A DNA stretch of 64,000 nt, taken from NCBI RefSeq assembly GCF_900155945.1, contig NZ_FTMN01000006.1:1-64000 (forward strand), in the 5' to 3' direction. The position numbers and the translations under genes were made by a program. Origin of the DNA: Marinobacterium stanieri (GTDB lineage Bacteria > Pseudomonadota > Gammaproteobacteria > Pseudomonadales > Balneatricaceae). Positions 29,604 through 39,109 of this stretch are shown here, in pieces. Every line of letters begins with the position of its first letter. Within the stretch, counting starts at the first letter, position 1. The notes under the pieces are model-generated. The model did no database searches. It was not told where the DNA came from and worked only from the letters and a program-made list of their open reading frames with translations.

Positions 29604-30755
29604 ATGCCCGAATTCAGTGCAACACAACTGGAGCATCTAAAAGCCGAGCTGAAGCAGGAGGCTCTGCGACTTGGCTTTGCCGATTGTGCCGTCACCCTGC
29701 CCGATGCCAGTGCGGAAGCCGAACACCTGCAGCACTGGCTGGAACAGGGTTACCAGGGCAGCATGGATTACCTGAACCAGAATATCGACAAACGCCTGGA
29801 TCCGACACTGCTGGTTCCCGGCACCCAGCGCATCATCATGCTGCGCATGAACTGCCTGCCAGAAGGCGCACCGGTTACGGGCGTGTTGCGCAATCCCGAC
29901 AAGGCTTACATCGCGCGCTATACCCTGGGGCGTGACTATCACAAGACCATGCGCAAGCGCCTCAAGCAGCTGGGACAATGGCTGGAGAAACAGCTGGGCG
30001 ACCGGGAAGTACGCTTCCGTCCTTTCGTGGACAGTGCACCGGTACTGGAACGACCGCTGGCGCGAAATGCTGGGCTTGGCTGGATCGGCAAGCACACCCT
30101 GCTGCTCAATCGCAGTGCGGGCTCCTGGTTCCTGCTGGGAGAGCTGTTTATCGATCTGCCGCTGCCGATCGACCCACCCGAAACCGAATCACACTGTGGC
30201 CGCTGCAGTGCCTGTATCGATATTTGCCCCACCAAAGCCTTTCCCGAGCCGGGCGTGCTTGATGCGCGCCGCTGTATTTCCTACCTGACCATTGAGAGCA
30301 AGGCCGCGATTCCGCCGGAGCTTCGCCCCCTGATGGGCAATCGCATTTTCGGCTGTGATGACTGTCAGCTGATCTGCCCCTGGAACCGCTTTGCCAAACG
30401 CAGCGATGAAACGGATTTCCAGCCTCGCCATGGCCTTGAGCAGGCCGATCTGCTGGAGCTGTTTCTATGGGATGAGCCGACCTTTCTGAAGCGAACCGAA
30501 GGGTCGGCGATTCGCCGTACCGGCTATGAAGGCTTGCAGCGCAACCTGGCCGTCGCATTGGGAAACAGCCGAGGTGGCAAAGCGATCATCGACGCTCTGC
30601 GCGCCAGGCGCACTGACGCCAGTGAACTGGTAAGGGAGCATATCGACTGGGCGCTGGCGCAACTGGCTGAAAGACAGGAGGCCAGTAGTGACAAGGAGCC
30701 GTCTGCTGCCTTGCCCATACTGGCCCATCCCGGCGCACGCCGGATGCCAAAGTAA
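29604..30755 (+). CDS. queG: Epoxyqueuosine reductase QueG
   Basis: QueG reduces epoxyqueuosine to queuosine in tRNA, using cobalamin and two 4Fe-4S clusters. The 383-residue product contains the ferredoxin-like cysteine motifs CGRCSACIDICP and CDDCQLICP and a C-terminal HEAT-like region. I chose ATG 29604 because MPEFSATQLEHLKAEL resembles family N-termini. Its stop is one base from the convergent orn stop (30755/30757), and no terminator is visible between them. Confidence 0.93.
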   Translation: MPEFSATQLEHLKAELKQEALRLGFADCAVTLPDASAEAEHLQHWLEQGYQGSMDYLNQNIDKRLDPTLLVPGTQRIIMLRMNCLPEGAPVTGVLRNPDKAYIARYTLGRDYHKTMRKRLKQLGQWLEKQLGDREVRFRPFVDSAPVLERPLARNAGLGWIGKHTLLLNRSAGSWFLLGELFIDLPLPIDPPETESHCGRCSACIDICPTKAFPEPGVLDARRCISYLTIESKAAIPPELRPLMGNRIFGCDDCQLICPWNRFAKRSDETDFQPRHGLEQADLLELFLWDEPTFLKRTEGSAIRRTGYEGLQRNLAVALGNSRGGKAIIDALRARRTDASELVREHIDWALAQLAERQEASSDKEPSAALPILAHPGARRMPK

Positions 30756-30756
30756 A

Positions 30757-31299
30757 TCAGAGGCGGAAGAAGTGACGGCGGTAGTGTCGCAGCTCCTCGA
30801 TGGACTCGCGGATATCATCCAGTGCCAGATGGGTACCCTGCTTGCGGAAACCATCCATCACCTCAGGCTTCCAGCGCTTGGCCAGCTCCTTGATGCTGCT
30901 CACATCCAGATTGCGATAGTGGAAAAAGGCTTCCAGTTCCGGCATGTAGCGCCAGAGGAAACGGCGGTCCTGACCGATGCTGTTGCCACACATGGGTGAC
31001 ACACCCTTCTCACTGTGCTGACGCAGGAACGCCAGCATCTGCTGTTCTGCTTCAGTTTCAGAGATTTTGCTGGCACGGACCCGATCCGTCAGACCGGACT
31101 GACCGTGCTGTCGCGTACACCATTCGCCCATGTGCGACAGCACTGTATCGGCCTGATGTACCGCAATGACCGGCCCTTCAGCAATCAGATTAAGATCGCT
31201 GTCCGTTACAATGGCCGCCATTTCGATAATCCGGTCTGTATCCGGGTTGAGACCTGTCATTTCGAGATCGACCCAGATCAGGTTGTCCTTGATCGCCAT
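30757..31299 (-). CDS. orn: Oligoribonuclease
   Basis: Orn degrades short RNAs, especially dinucleotides including pGpG from cyclic-di-GMP breakdown. It is a DEDDh exonuclease; the 180-residue product shows WVDLEMTGL (first D and E), SIGQDRRF and the final H/D in [13 protein letters not shown] 31299, with GGAGAAG upstream, gives normal length. The longer open frame to 31356 is not conserved. It is divergent from rsgA. Confidence 0.96.
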   Translation of the reverse strand: MAIKDNLIWVDLEMTGLNPDTDRIIEMAAIVTDSDLNLIAEGPVIAVHQADTVLSHMGEWCTRQHGQSGLTDRVRASKISETEAEQQMLAFLRQHSEKGVSPMCGNSIGQDRRFLWRYMPELEAFFHYRNLDVSSIKELAKRWKPEVMDGFRKQGTHLALDDIRESIEELRHYRRHFFRL

Positions 31300-31376
31300 C
31301 CACGCTTCTCCGTCGGCAAAACTGTCAATTTGGTTCGGTTTGGAATACCTTAGCACGTCAACTACCCCAGCAGTGA

Positions 31377-32420
31377 ATGAGCAAAGCCTCCGGAATGGGA
31401 AAACGCAAGGTAAATCGACGCCAGGCCTGGCGCATCAACAAAATTCAGCAGGAGCGGGCCGCCCGCGCCGAAAAACGTGACGCCCTTATCGAGGACCAGC
31501 TTGAAGGCAGTGACCTTGGCCCGGAACAGCAGGGTCTGATCATCTCTCATTTCGGCCGCCAGGTAGATGTCGAAGTGCTGGAAGGCGAACAGCGCGGTGA
31601 AATCCAGCGCTGCCATATGCGAACGCATTTGGGCCAACTGGTCACCGGCGACCGCGTCATCTGGCGCCGCTCGCCCGACAGTGGCGTAGTGGTAGCGGCA
31701 CTGGATCGCCACAGCGAACTGCTGCGCCCCAACAATCAGGGTGAACTCAAGCCGGTCGCCGCCAACATCGATTACATTGTCATCGTGATCGCGGTTGAGC
31801 CCTATGCCCACGCCAACCTGATCGACCGCTACCTGGTCGCAGCCGAGGCCAGTGGCATTGAGCCTGTCCTGCTTTTGAACAAGGCCGATCTGCTCAACGA
31901 CGACAACCGTGAACGCCTGCAGCCCCTGCTGTCACAGTACCAGGAGCTGGGCTATCGCACCCTGACCGCCTCCACCTCCAGCAGCCACGGGCTTGATGAG
32001 CTCAAGGCGATGCTGGCCGGCCATATCAGTGTCTTCGTGGGCCAGTCCGGTGTCGGCAAGTCCTCGTTGATCAACAGCCTGCTGCCTGGCGCCGATCTCA
32101 AAACAGGCGCCCTGTCCGAGCAGAGCCGCAAGGGCCGTCATACCACCACGACCGCACGACTGTTCCATTTCCCGGACGGGGGCGACCTGATCGACTCGCC
32201 GGGAATCCGCGAATTTGCGCTCTGGCACATGACTGAAGAGCAGGTGCTGCACGGTTTCCGTGAACTGGCCGAACTCCAGGGTCATTGCCGTTTCCGTGAC
32301 TGCCGTCATGATCAGGAGCCGGGTTGTGCCTTCCTGTCCGCACTGGAAGATGGCAGCATCAGTGAACAGCGTTTCGCCAGTTTCCAACAGATTCTGAACT
32401 CCATGCAGGACAGTCGTTAA
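31377..32420 (+). CDS. rsgA: Ribosome small subunit GTPase RsgA
   Basis: RsgA is a circularly permuted GTPase that checks late 30S subunit maturation. The 347-residue product has an N-terminal basic segment ([16 protein letters not shown]), an OB fold, the permuted G domain with NKADL before [10 protein letters not shown] and DSPGIREF, and a zinc-binding C-terminal domain (CRFRDC, H, GC). The start may instead be ATG 31395, six codons on; neither has a clear ribosome site. Confidence 0.95.
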   Translation: MSKASGMGKRKVNRRQAWRINKIQQERAARAEKRDALIEDQLEGSDLGPEQQGLIISHFGRQVDVEVLEGEQRGEIQRCHMRTHLGQLVTGDRVIWRRSPDSGVVVAALDRHSELLRPNNQGELKPVAANIDYIVIVIAVEPYAHANLIDRYLVAAEASGIEPVLLLNKADLLNDDNRERLQPLLSQYQELGYRTLTASTSSSHGLDELKAMLAGHISVFVGQSGVGKSSLINSLLPGADLKTGALSEQSRKGRHTTTTARLFHFPDGGDLIDSPGIREFALWHMTEEQVLHGFRELAELQGHCRFRDCRHDQEPGCAFLSALEDGSISEQRFASFQQILNSMQDSR

Positions 32421-32423
32421 CGA

Positions 32424-34067
32424 ATGAGCAGCACACCCTCGGACCCGGCACAACAGCCCGCTGATGCCAGTGCCGACCTGTTTGGCCTGGAAGCCTGGGC
32501 TGATTATCTGGAACCCCGGTCTCTTCCGGTCAGGGTCAGTGTACAGGCGCGCCTGCGCCGCTTGCTCAATAACGACAATACGACTCTGCAACAACTGACC
32601 CAACTGGTACGCCAGGACCCGGTCTTGTGCCTGCACGTCACGCGTCTGGCTCAGCAGAAACACCGCGCCAAGGGCTCGACCGTTACCGGCATCGAGCATG
32701 CGGTTGGTTCACTGGGGCTGGAGCCACTGGAGCAACTGTGCCGTCAGCTGGAAACCCTCAAGGTCAACCCGACCAGCGTGCAGCAGAAAATGTACTTCCG
32801 CGCCATTGCCGACAGCCAGCACGCCTCCCTGCAGGCCGCGGAACTGTGCCGTCAGCGCGGCCTTCCCTTTGTAGAAGAGGTACGTCTGGCCGCCCTGCTG
32901 TATGGCTTTGTGCACTGGATGCTCTGGTTGCATGCCCCGCTGCACAAGCACCTGTATCAGAAACGTGTACTGGAAGATGGCATTGATGTTGTCCTCGCCG
33001 AGCAGGATCTGTTTGGCTGTACCGCACAGGAATTGGGCGCCGAACTCGCACAGCGCTGGGACCTGCCGGAACTGACCTGTGAAGCGCTGGATCACGGCAC
33101 CTCCCCCAGCCATCATGACCTGAATCAGCTGCACCGACGCGCCGTCAAGGACCCGCGTCTGGGCCAACTGGAGCAACGCGATATAAACCAGCTGGCACAG
33201 CAGCGCTTCTTCCCGGTCAAGCTGGGCAATTGGCTGGCACTCACCACCACGCGTGGCTGGCACAGTAAAAAGGCGGCGCGCCTGTTCGATGTGATGGCCG
33301 ACTACCTGAGCAGTGATGCCAACCAGATACTGGGGCTGCTGCACACCAACTGCGCTGAAGCCTCACGCCAGTTTCATGTACCCGGTACCCTGAGCCCGGC
33401 TACCGAGATGCTTTTTATTCCTTCATCGCCCCATCACCTGGGCGTACTGAGCGAAAAAGAGATTGCCCGCCTCGCGAAAACAGCGCCCAGACCGGTCAAG
33501 CCCAAGCCGCCCAAGCCAGAGCAGGATCAAGTCGATAAGCCGGCACCTCCGGTCACCGAACACCTGCATCCGCATATCTACCAACAGGTGCTGGAACGCT
33601 TCCAGAACGGCTTTGACGGCTACACCAAGCCAGCCCAGATTCTGCAGGCCCTTATTCAGGGGTTACACCAGGGTCTTGGCCTGGCCCGACTCAACCTGAT
33701 GGTGATCAAGGGCACCCAGGCAGAAAGCCTGCGCAATCTGGGCCTGCCCAAAGGACACCCGATGGCGGAGCTTAGCCTCAGCCTTGAAGTCCCCAGCCTG
33801 TTCAAGCGCCTGAGTGAAAAGCCAGCAGGCATCTGGCTGGACACACAAAAGCGCAGCACCCTGGCCCCCATGCTGCCGGAGAGTTTTACCACGGCACTGG
33901 GCGACCACGATTGCCTGCTGATGTCCGTTTTTCGGGACGACAAACCGCTGGCACTGATCTATGCCGACGATCTGCCGGCACATGCAACCTTATCAGCGTT
34001 CCAGTATGAGCAGTTCCGCCAGCTCTGTGCCGCCGCTACGCTGCGCCTGAAACATCTGCCGGGATAA
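32424..34067 (+). CDS. HDOD-domain protein with GAF-like C-terminus
   Basis: The 547-residue protein begins with an HDOD domain (about 25-250), a degenerate relative of HD phosphohydrolases found in bacterial signalling proteins. A proline/lysine-rich linker follows (about 350-372), then a C-terminal region (about 375-545) whose pattern resembles a GAF sensor domain. It starts three bases after rsgA and is probably co-transcribed. In Pseudomonas an HDOD gene lies in the same neighbourhood, near motAB, rhdA and psd. The ligand and output are unknown; the GAF call is an inference from pattern only. Confidence 0.8.
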   Translation: MSSTPSDPAQQPADASADLFGLEAWADYLEPRSLPVRVSVQARLRRLLNNDNTTLQQLTQLVRQDPVLCLHVTRLAQQKHRAKGSTVTGIEHAVGSLGLEPLEQLCRQLETLKVNPTSVQQKMYFRAIADSQHASLQAAELCRQRGLPFVEEVRLAALLYGFVHWMLWLHAPLHKHLYQKRVLEDGIDVVLAEQDLFGCTAQELGAELAQRWDLPELTCEALDHGTSPSHHDLNQLHRRAVKDPRLGQLEQRDINQLAQQRFFPVKLGNWLALTTTRGWHSKKAARLFDVMADYLSSDANQILGLLHTNCAEASRQFHVPGTLSPATEMLFIPSSPHHLGVLSEKEIARLAKTAPRPVKPKPPKPEQDQVDKPAPPVTEHLHPHIYQQVLERFQNGFDGYTKPAQILQALIQGLHQGLGLARLNLMVIKGTQAESLRNLGLPKGHPMAELSLSLEVPSLFKRLSEKPAGIWLDTQKRSTLAPMLPESFTTALGDHDCLLMSVFRDDKPLALIYADDLPAHATLSAFQYEQFRQLCAAATLRLKHLPG

Positions 34068-34125
34068 CTTTGCCTCAGGCGCCCGCTCAGATAAGATCAT
34101 GCCAAACATTGAAACGGAACCCGCC

Positions 34126-34938
34126 ATGCTGCCATTGGTCATTTCAGCTGCCGAGCTGCAGTCCCATTTGAACGCCGACAACCTGCTGATACTGGATCTG
34201 TCCAGTGCTGATACCTTCGCTGCCGGTCATGTTCCGGGGGCTGTGCACATGGATGCAAAACGCCTGCTGCGCGGCGAAGGCCCTGTCCCCAACCTCATTC
34301 CAACACCCGAACAGTTGAGCCAGCTGTTCTCTGAGTTGGGTTTGACCGCTGATACTCAGGTCGTAGCCTACGATGACCAGAAAGGCCCCTGGGCAGGACG
34401 TCTGGCCTGGACCTTACACTGCATCGGTCACCGCAGTGTCAGCGTGCTCGACGGCCAGCTGGCAGCCTGGCAAGCCGCAGGCCTCCCTCTTGAGCAGCAG
34501 GCCCGGCAGGCAACACCCTCGAATTTTACAGCCCGGATGCAAATACCCTTGCGTCTGGATGCTCAAAAGGTACTGGCGGGCATTAACGAGGGCAAATTAC
34601 AGGTCTGGGATGCACGTACAGCAGCCGAATATTCGGGCGAGAAAGTGGTCAATGCCCAGCACGGAGGGCACATTCCCGGGGCACGTCACCTGGAATGGAC
34701 CGATCTGCTGCAGGATGGCGATATTCCCCTGCTGAAGTCACAGGATGAAATCCTGCAGTTATTGAATGCACGTGGGCTAAATCCTGACCAGGCCATGGTG
34801 ACGCACTGCCAGACCCACCGCCGCTCAGGCCTGACCTGGCTGGCAGGTACCTGGGCAGGCTGCAAAAACCTGACCTGCTATGACGGCTCCTGGTTTGAGT
34901 GGGGCAACCGACCCGATCTGCCCGTAGAAGCCGACTGA
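34126..34938 (+). CDS. rhdA: Thiosulfate sulfurtransferase (rhodanese, RhdA type)
   Basis: The protein moves sulfane sulfur from thiosulfate or similar donors to cyanide or thiol acceptors. The 270-residue product has two rhodanese domains; the C-terminal one carries the active-site loop HCQTHRRS with catalytic C228, close to the CQTHHRS loop of Azotobacter RhdA. The N-terminal domain has Asp in place of Cys. ATG 34126 gives the RhdA length; ATG 34099 would add nine residues. Its place before psd matches Pseudomonas. Confidence 0.88.
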   Translation: MLPLVISAAELQSHLNADNLLILDLSSADTFAAGHVPGAVHMDAKRLLRGEGPVPNLIPTPEQLSQLFSELGLTADTQVVAYDDQKGPWAGRLAWTLHCIGHRSVSVLDGQLAAWQAAGLPLEQQARQATPSNFTARMQIPLRLDAQKVLAGINEGKLQVWDARTAAEYSGEKVVNAQHGGHIPGARHLEWTDLLQDGDIPLLKSQDEILQLLNARGLNPDQAMVTHCQTHRRSGLTWLAGTWAGCKNLTCYDGSWFEWGNRPDLPVEAD

Positions 34939-34963
34939 TTCAACTGATAAAGCGAGTAACACC

Positions 34964-35827
34964 TTGAAAGACGCCTTGTTTATTCTGCTGCAACACCTGC
35001 TGCCTCAACACCTGCTGTCGCGACTGGTTGGTCGCCTGGCCGAATGCCGCACGACCTGGGTCAAGAACCTGTTTATCAACTGGTTCCGTAAACGCTACCG
35101 CGTCGATATGAGCCAGGCTCAGGAGCCAAACCCTGAAGCCTATGAACACTTCAACGCCTTCTTCACCCGTGCGCTCAAGCCCGACGCCCGACCGCTGGAC
35201 AGCGAAACCGACGCCATACTCTCACCCGCCGATGGCGCCATCAGCCAGCTCGGCCCCATTGAACATGGCCGTATTTTCCAGGCCAAGGGACGCAGTTACG
35301 GGCTCAGCACCCTGCTGGGCGGCAGCCCTGAACGCGCAGCACCTTTCATCAACGGCAGCTTTGCCACCGTATACCTGTCGCCTCGGGATTATCATCGGGT
35401 GCATATGCCGGTGACAGGCACCTTGCGCGAAACCATCTATGTGCCAGGAGACCTCTATTCAGTGAATCAGGTAACGGCAGCGGGTGTGGATAACCTGTTT
35501 GCCCGCAACGAACGCCTGGTCGCCATTTTTGATACCGAATACGGCCCCATGGCCATGGTGCTGGTCGGCGCCATGATTGTGGCCGGTATTGAAACGGTCT
35601 GGAATGGTCAGGTCGCACCCGCCAGCAAACGCCCAGTCGTCCTTGATCGCAACTTCGAACAAACGCCTGTCACGCTGGAAAAGGGTGCGGAAATGGGCCG
35701 CTTCAAATTGGGCTCAACCGTTATTCTGTTATTCGGCGCCGATGCTGTCAGCTGGCAAGAATCCCTTACGGCAGGCAGCAGCGTTACCATGGGTCGCACC
35801 CTCGGACACGCCAACATCCCGGAATAA
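34964..35827 (+). CDS. psd: Phosphatidylserine decarboxylase proenzyme
   Basis: Psd converts phosphatidylserine to phosphatidylethanolamine at the inner membrane. The proenzyme self-cleaves at Gly250-Ser251 within the LGST motif to form the pyruvoyl cofactor. The 287-residue product matches family length. The start is TTG: the membrane-associated N-terminus ([19 protein letters not shown]) is conserved and no suitable ATG exists, although the ribosome site is weak. Confidence 0.94.
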   Translation: MKDALFILLQHLLPQHLLSRLVGRLAECRTTWVKNLFINWFRKRYRVDMSQAQEPNPEAYEHFNAFFTRALKPDARPLDSETDAILSPADGAISQLGPIEHGRIFQAKGRSYGLSTLLGGSPERAAPFINGSFATVYLSPRDYHRVHMPVTGTLRETIYVPGDLYSVNQVTAAGVDNLFARNERLVAIFDTEYGPMAMVLVGAMIVAGIETVWNGQVAPASKRPVVLDRNFEQTPVTLEKGAEMGRFKLGSTVILLFGADAVSWQESLTAGSSVTMGRTLGHANIPE

Positions 35828-35905
35828 CCCTTTTAAGTACGGGCTGATCAGGCCCCGCTTCTGGTTTACACTGAGAGCATCAGTGGCAAAGGAGATCACG
35901 CAGTT

Positions 35906-36898
35906 ATGCATGCAAGCTGGCAACAATGGCTTAACCGCCCCGGTGTGGAAATGAGCACAGACCTGGTCACGGCAGTTCCGGCCAGTGATAGCCCCAACCG
36001 CAGTGTCGCATTGACCGATTACAGCATTATCAGCATTACCGGCCCCGATGCACACAAATTCCTGCAGGGTCAGCTCAGCTGCGACCTTGCCGGGGTTGAC
36101 CGTGAAGGCCAGCTACCCGGTGCCCACTGCAACATTAAAGGCCATATGCACAGCCTGTATGAAGTAATTGCCGCCGGTGAAGAGCGTTACTGGCTGCGTA
36201 TTCGTACCGATATGGCTGAGGACGCGCTTACCCTGCTGAAAAAATACATCATTTTTTCCAAGGCAGAAGCAGAGCTGGAAACCGAGCTTTTGGGTATCGG
36301 CCTGATCGGGCCTGACAGCCAGCGCTTGAGCCAGACATACACACCGCAGACAGGCGCCAGCTGCAACCTGAGCCAGAGCATCAGTGAGATCTGGCTGCCG
36401 GCTGACCAGCTGGAAGCCACCCTGGACGCCCTGCAGTCAGAAGCACCACTGGCCACTCGCAACGACTGGGAGCTGGCAGGCGTCGAAGCCGCAATTCCCG
36501 AGCTGTTCCCGGCCACCCGCGAAGCCTTTATACCGCAGATGGTGAACCTGCAGGTATTTGAAGGGGTCAGCTTCACCAAGGGCTGCTATACCGGCCAGGA
36601 GATTGTTACTCGCCTGCAGCATCGCGGCCAGCTCAAACGTCCCATGTATCTGGCCGAAGTGGAATCCAGCCAGCCTATCCTGCCCGGCACTGAACTGGCC
36701 AGCGAAGCCAAGCCCAGCGTGGGCAAAATTGTGCGTGCAGCCAAAGCCGGAGACAACCTCTACCGAGTTCTGGCAGTGATCATCAAGGACCAGGCTGAAC
36801 AGCAGACGATTCATCTGGAGTCCACCGAGGGCCCCTCCCTGAAACTGTCTCAGCTTCCCTACGAACTTGACCCTCGCCTGTTCGAAAGCAAGCGCTAA
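35906..36898 (+). CDS. ygfZ: tRNA-modifying protein YgfZ (folate-binding, Fe-S maintenance)
   Basis: YgfZ is a folate-dependent protein of the GcvT fold that helps maintain or repair some iron-sulfur enzymes. The 330-residue product carries the signature KGCYTGQE with the key Cys at C227. AAGGAG precedes the ATG by 11 bases. It follows psd by 78 bases. Confidence 0.92.
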   Translation: MHASWQQWLNRPGVEMSTDLVTAVPASDSPNRSVALTDYSIISITGPDAHKFLQGQLSCDLAGVDREGQLPGAHCNIKGHMHSLYEVIAAGEERYWLRIRTDMAEDALTLLKKYIIFSKAEAELETELLGIGLIGPDSQRLSQTYTPQTGASCNLSQSISEIWLPADQLEATLDALQSEAPLATRNDWELAGVEAAIPELFPATREAFIPQMVNLQVFEGVSFTKGCYTGQEIVTRLQHRGQLKRPMYLAEVESSQPILPGTELASEAKPSVGKIVRAAKAGDNLYRVLAVIIKDQAEQQTIHLESTEGPSLKLSQLPYELDPRLFESKR

Positions 36899-36966
36899 GT
36901 CATTGGGCCTGCTTCCTTTTTGACTCAGGCCCCCTACCCTTGTGTTTAATTCTGGTATTCTCTCCC

Positions 36967-37002
36967 TGCGGCCGCTTGACTGAGACATGTCATCAGGCCG
37001 CA
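36967..37002. repeat. Inverted repeat before the lipoprotein pair
   Basis: TGCGGCC (36967-36973) and GGCCGCA (36996-37002) form a 7-base stem around a 22-base loop, between ygfZ and the lipoprotein gene. A TTGACT just upstream (near 36921) could be a -35. The function of the repeat is not clear. Confidence 0.35.
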
Positions 37003-37069
37003 GGATGATGGAAAGGTGTGCTCTCGCACCCAAACTGCCACGGAACAAACAAACACAAAGGAATCTGCC

Positions 37070-37735
37070 ATGCTTCGCAAGCTTTGTCTCCTGGGTGTTG
37101 GAAGCACCCTACTTGCAGGCTGCTTTACTACCAACACTTCGCAAGCGCCTATCGCCACTACTTATCCGATCAGTGAACAGCAGAAAATGCAGGCTGCTCA
37201 TCACTGGGATGTTCTCGCTCAGCACCAGGCCGAAATGCTGGTCAACAAACTGGGCAACAAGCCTCTATATATCAAGCCGTCTGATGAAACAACGCCGTTC
37301 AATACAGCGTTCGACACTCTGCTGACCAGCCAGCTGGTTACCGCTGGCGCAACCGTCAAGACAACATCGTCCATGGCAGCGACGATCAGCTACAAGGTCC
37401 AGGTCGTCGAACACAAGGATCGCGAAGGCATTCGCGCGCCTATGGGCACTTATACAGCTCTGGCTGCCGGCATTGCGGTCGCCACAGTACCTTTCAATAA
37501 CTGGACGGAACCGGCCCTGGCACTGTTGCCGGCAGCAGGCGCGGCTGACCTGTTCAGCGGTAACATCACCAGCGAAACCAGCGAGGAAGTGGTTATCACC
37601 ACTCAGGTCATCGAAGGTACTCAGGTGACGTACTCGAACTCCAGCATTTACTACATCAACCCCGGTGACAACGACCACTACAAAGTGAAGGCTGAGAAGA
37701 AAGCCAAGCCGGTCAACGTTACCAGCGAGTGGTAA
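37070..37735 (+). CDS. Uncharacterised outer-membrane lipoprotein
   Basis: I do not recognise a named family. The 221-residue product has a lipoprotein signal with lipobox LAGC (Cys18); no Asp follows, so sorting to the outer membrane is expected. The mature part has a mixed alpha/beta region (about 40-120) and a glycine/alanine-rich hydrophobic stretch (about 125-165), then beta-like sequence and a lysine-rich tail. AAGGAA lies before ATG 37070. It is followed after 13 bases by a FlgO-like lipoprotein gene; the two probably form an operon and work together. Confidence 0.75.
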   Translation: MLRKLCLLGVGSTLLAGCFTTNTSQAPIATTYPISEQQKMQAAHHWDVLAQHQAEMLVNKLGNKPLYIKPSDETTPFNTAFDTLLTSQLVTAGATVKTTSSMAATISYKVQVVEHKDREGIRAPMGTYTALAAGIAVATVPFNNWTEPALALLPAAGAADLFSGNITSETSEEVVITTQVIEGTQVTYSNSSIYYINPGDNDHYKVKAEKKAKPVNVTSEW

Positions 37736-37748
37736 TCAGGGAGGAAAC

Positions 37749-38300
37749 ATGCTCAACATGACATACAAATGGTTCGCAACCGGACTGATGGCCCTGATGG
37801 TACTGGTCAGCTCCGGCTGCTCACTCAAGCCGACCTCCAGCTCAACAGACCCGGAAGTTGATTTGATTGCAGAAGTTCAGGAAGCGGCTGAAGCGCTGAT
37901 GGACAACGCAACGGGCCTGCATGGTGATGCGCCGCTGCTGGTGGCAACCTTTGCCGATATTGATAATCTGCAGCAGTCATCCACGCTCGGACGCATTTTG
38001 TCTGAACAGTTCACCAGCTCATTGGCGAGCAACAAGGTGCCTGTGATTGAAGTGAAGATGCGTGAAAGCCTGTTTGTAAAGGAACAGACAGGCGAACTGA
38101 TCCTGTCTCGCAAGCTGCACAGCCTGGTACAATCACATGATGCCCAGGCCGTACTGCTGGGTACTTACGCACTGGGTGGCAACAACGTCTACCTGACCGT
38201 TCGCCTGGTACGCACCGAAGACAATATCATTCTGGCCGCTCACGACTTCAGCCTGCCGCTGAACCGTGACATCAAGGCGATGCTGCCGCGCCGTCGTTGA
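37749..38300 (+). CDS. FlgO-family outer-membrane lipoprotein
   Basis: The 183-residue product has a lipobox SSGC (Cys24) and a domain resembling FlgO (LLVATFADIDNLQQSSTLGR, SEQFTSSLASNKVPVIEVKM, AQAVLLGTYALGGNNVYLTV). In Vibrio, FlgO is an outer-membrane lipoprotein of the flagellar sheath or basal region. No flagellar gene is nearby, so a flagellar role cannot be assumed; related domains occur in CsgG/TolB-like envelope proteins. GGGAGGA lies upstream of the ATG. It pairs with the lipoprotein gene at 37070. Confidence 0.75.
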   Translation: MLNMTYKWFATGLMALMVLVSSGCSLKPTSSSTDPEVDLIAEVQEAAEALMDNATGLHGDAPLLVATFADIDNLQQSSTLGRILSEQFTSSLASNKVPVIEVKMRESLFVKEQTGELILSRKLHSLVQSHDAQAVLLGTYALGGNNVYLTVRLVRTEDNIILAAHDFSLPLNRDIKAMLPRRR

Positions 38301-38307
38301 TCCAGTA

Positions 38308-38330
38308 GAGGCCGGTTTCACGCCGGCCTC
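38308..38330. terminator. Hairpin between convergent lipoprotein gene and ung
   Basis: GAGGCCGG (38308-38315) pairs with CCGGCCTC (38323-38330) around a 7-base loop, between two convergent genes. There is no clear T-run, so it is at best a weak terminator. Confidence 0.5.
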
Positions 38331-38345
38331 GCTCTGCTCGCCGCG

Positions 38346-39029
38346 TTAAACCTCTTCCGGCAACTGCCAATTGATCGCTTCACGTCCCTGTTCCTGCAAC
38401 CACTGGTTAGCCTGGCTGAAATGGCGACAACCGAAGAAGCCTCGGTGTGCCGACAGAGGGGAAGGATGCGGTGATTTCAGCACCAGGTGACGGCTCTGGT
38501 CGATACGCGCCCCCTTCTTCTGTGCATAACTGCCCCAGAGCATGAATACCACGTGCTCACACTGTTCGTTTACCAGCTGAATAACACGATCGGTGAACTG
38601 CTCCCAGCCCTTGCCCTGATGCGCATTGGCGTTGCTTTGTTCCACTGTCAGCACGGCATTGAGAAGAAGCACTCCCTGCTGCGCCCAGCTTTCCAGAAAG
38701 CCATGACTGGCGGGTGTAATGCCCAGGTCCGTATTCAGTTCCTTGTAGATATTCACCAGTGACGGCGGTACGCGCACGCCCGGTTTTACCGAGAAACAGA
38801 GACCATGTGCCTGCCCCGGCTGGTGGTAAGGGTCTTGCCCGATAATCACCACTTTCACCTGATCCAGCGGCGTTGCCTCCAGGGCATGAAACCAGTTGGA
38901 AGAGTGCGGGAAAATCACCTTGTGCGCGTCTTTCTCGGCCTGTAGAAATGCCTTGAGTGACTGCATGTAGGGCTGATCAAATTCAGGCTGCAACCAGGGT
39001 TGCCAGGTGGGTGCCTTATCCAGTGCCAT
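38346..39029 (-). CDS. ung: Uracil-DNA glycosylase
   Basis: Ung removes uracil from DNA. The product (227 residues from ATG 39029, GGAGAG six bases upstream) has the water-activating motif GQDPYH (D66) and the DNA-intercalation motif [11 protein letters not shown]. An ATG at 39053 would add eight residues lying before that ribosome site, so it is less likely. Confidence 0.96.
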   Translation of the reverse strand: MALDKAPTWQPWLQPEFDQPYMQSLKAFLQAEKDAHKVIFPHSSNWFHALEATPLDQVKVVIIGQDPYHQPGQAHGLCFSVKPGVRVPPSLVNIYKELNTDLGITPASHGFLESWAQQGVLLLNAVLTVEQSNANAHQGKGWEQFTDRVIQLVNEQCEHVVFMLWGSYAQKKGARIDQSRHLVLKSPHPSPLSAHRGFFGCRHFSQANQWLQEQGREAINWQLPEEV

Positions 39030-39056
39030 TGGCTTCTCTCCGATATCTTGCATAGC

Positions 39057-39080
39057 AAAAGGGCCACGTTAAGTGGCCCT
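39057..39080 (-). terminator. Terminator after lysS
   Basis: Minus-strand hairpin GGGCCAC-TTAAC-GTGGCCC (39061-39079) followed by four T, 30 bases past the lysS stop and just before ung. Confidence 0.75.
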
Positions 39081-39109
39081 TGTGGATAACTCCGATTGAC
39101 GAGTCGCGA

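Noticed and set aside
29501-29695. 65-residue N-terminal extension of nnr
   Set aside because: It is non-conserved, with a better start at ATG 29500 behind GGAGAAAG; the extension would overlap the queG start.
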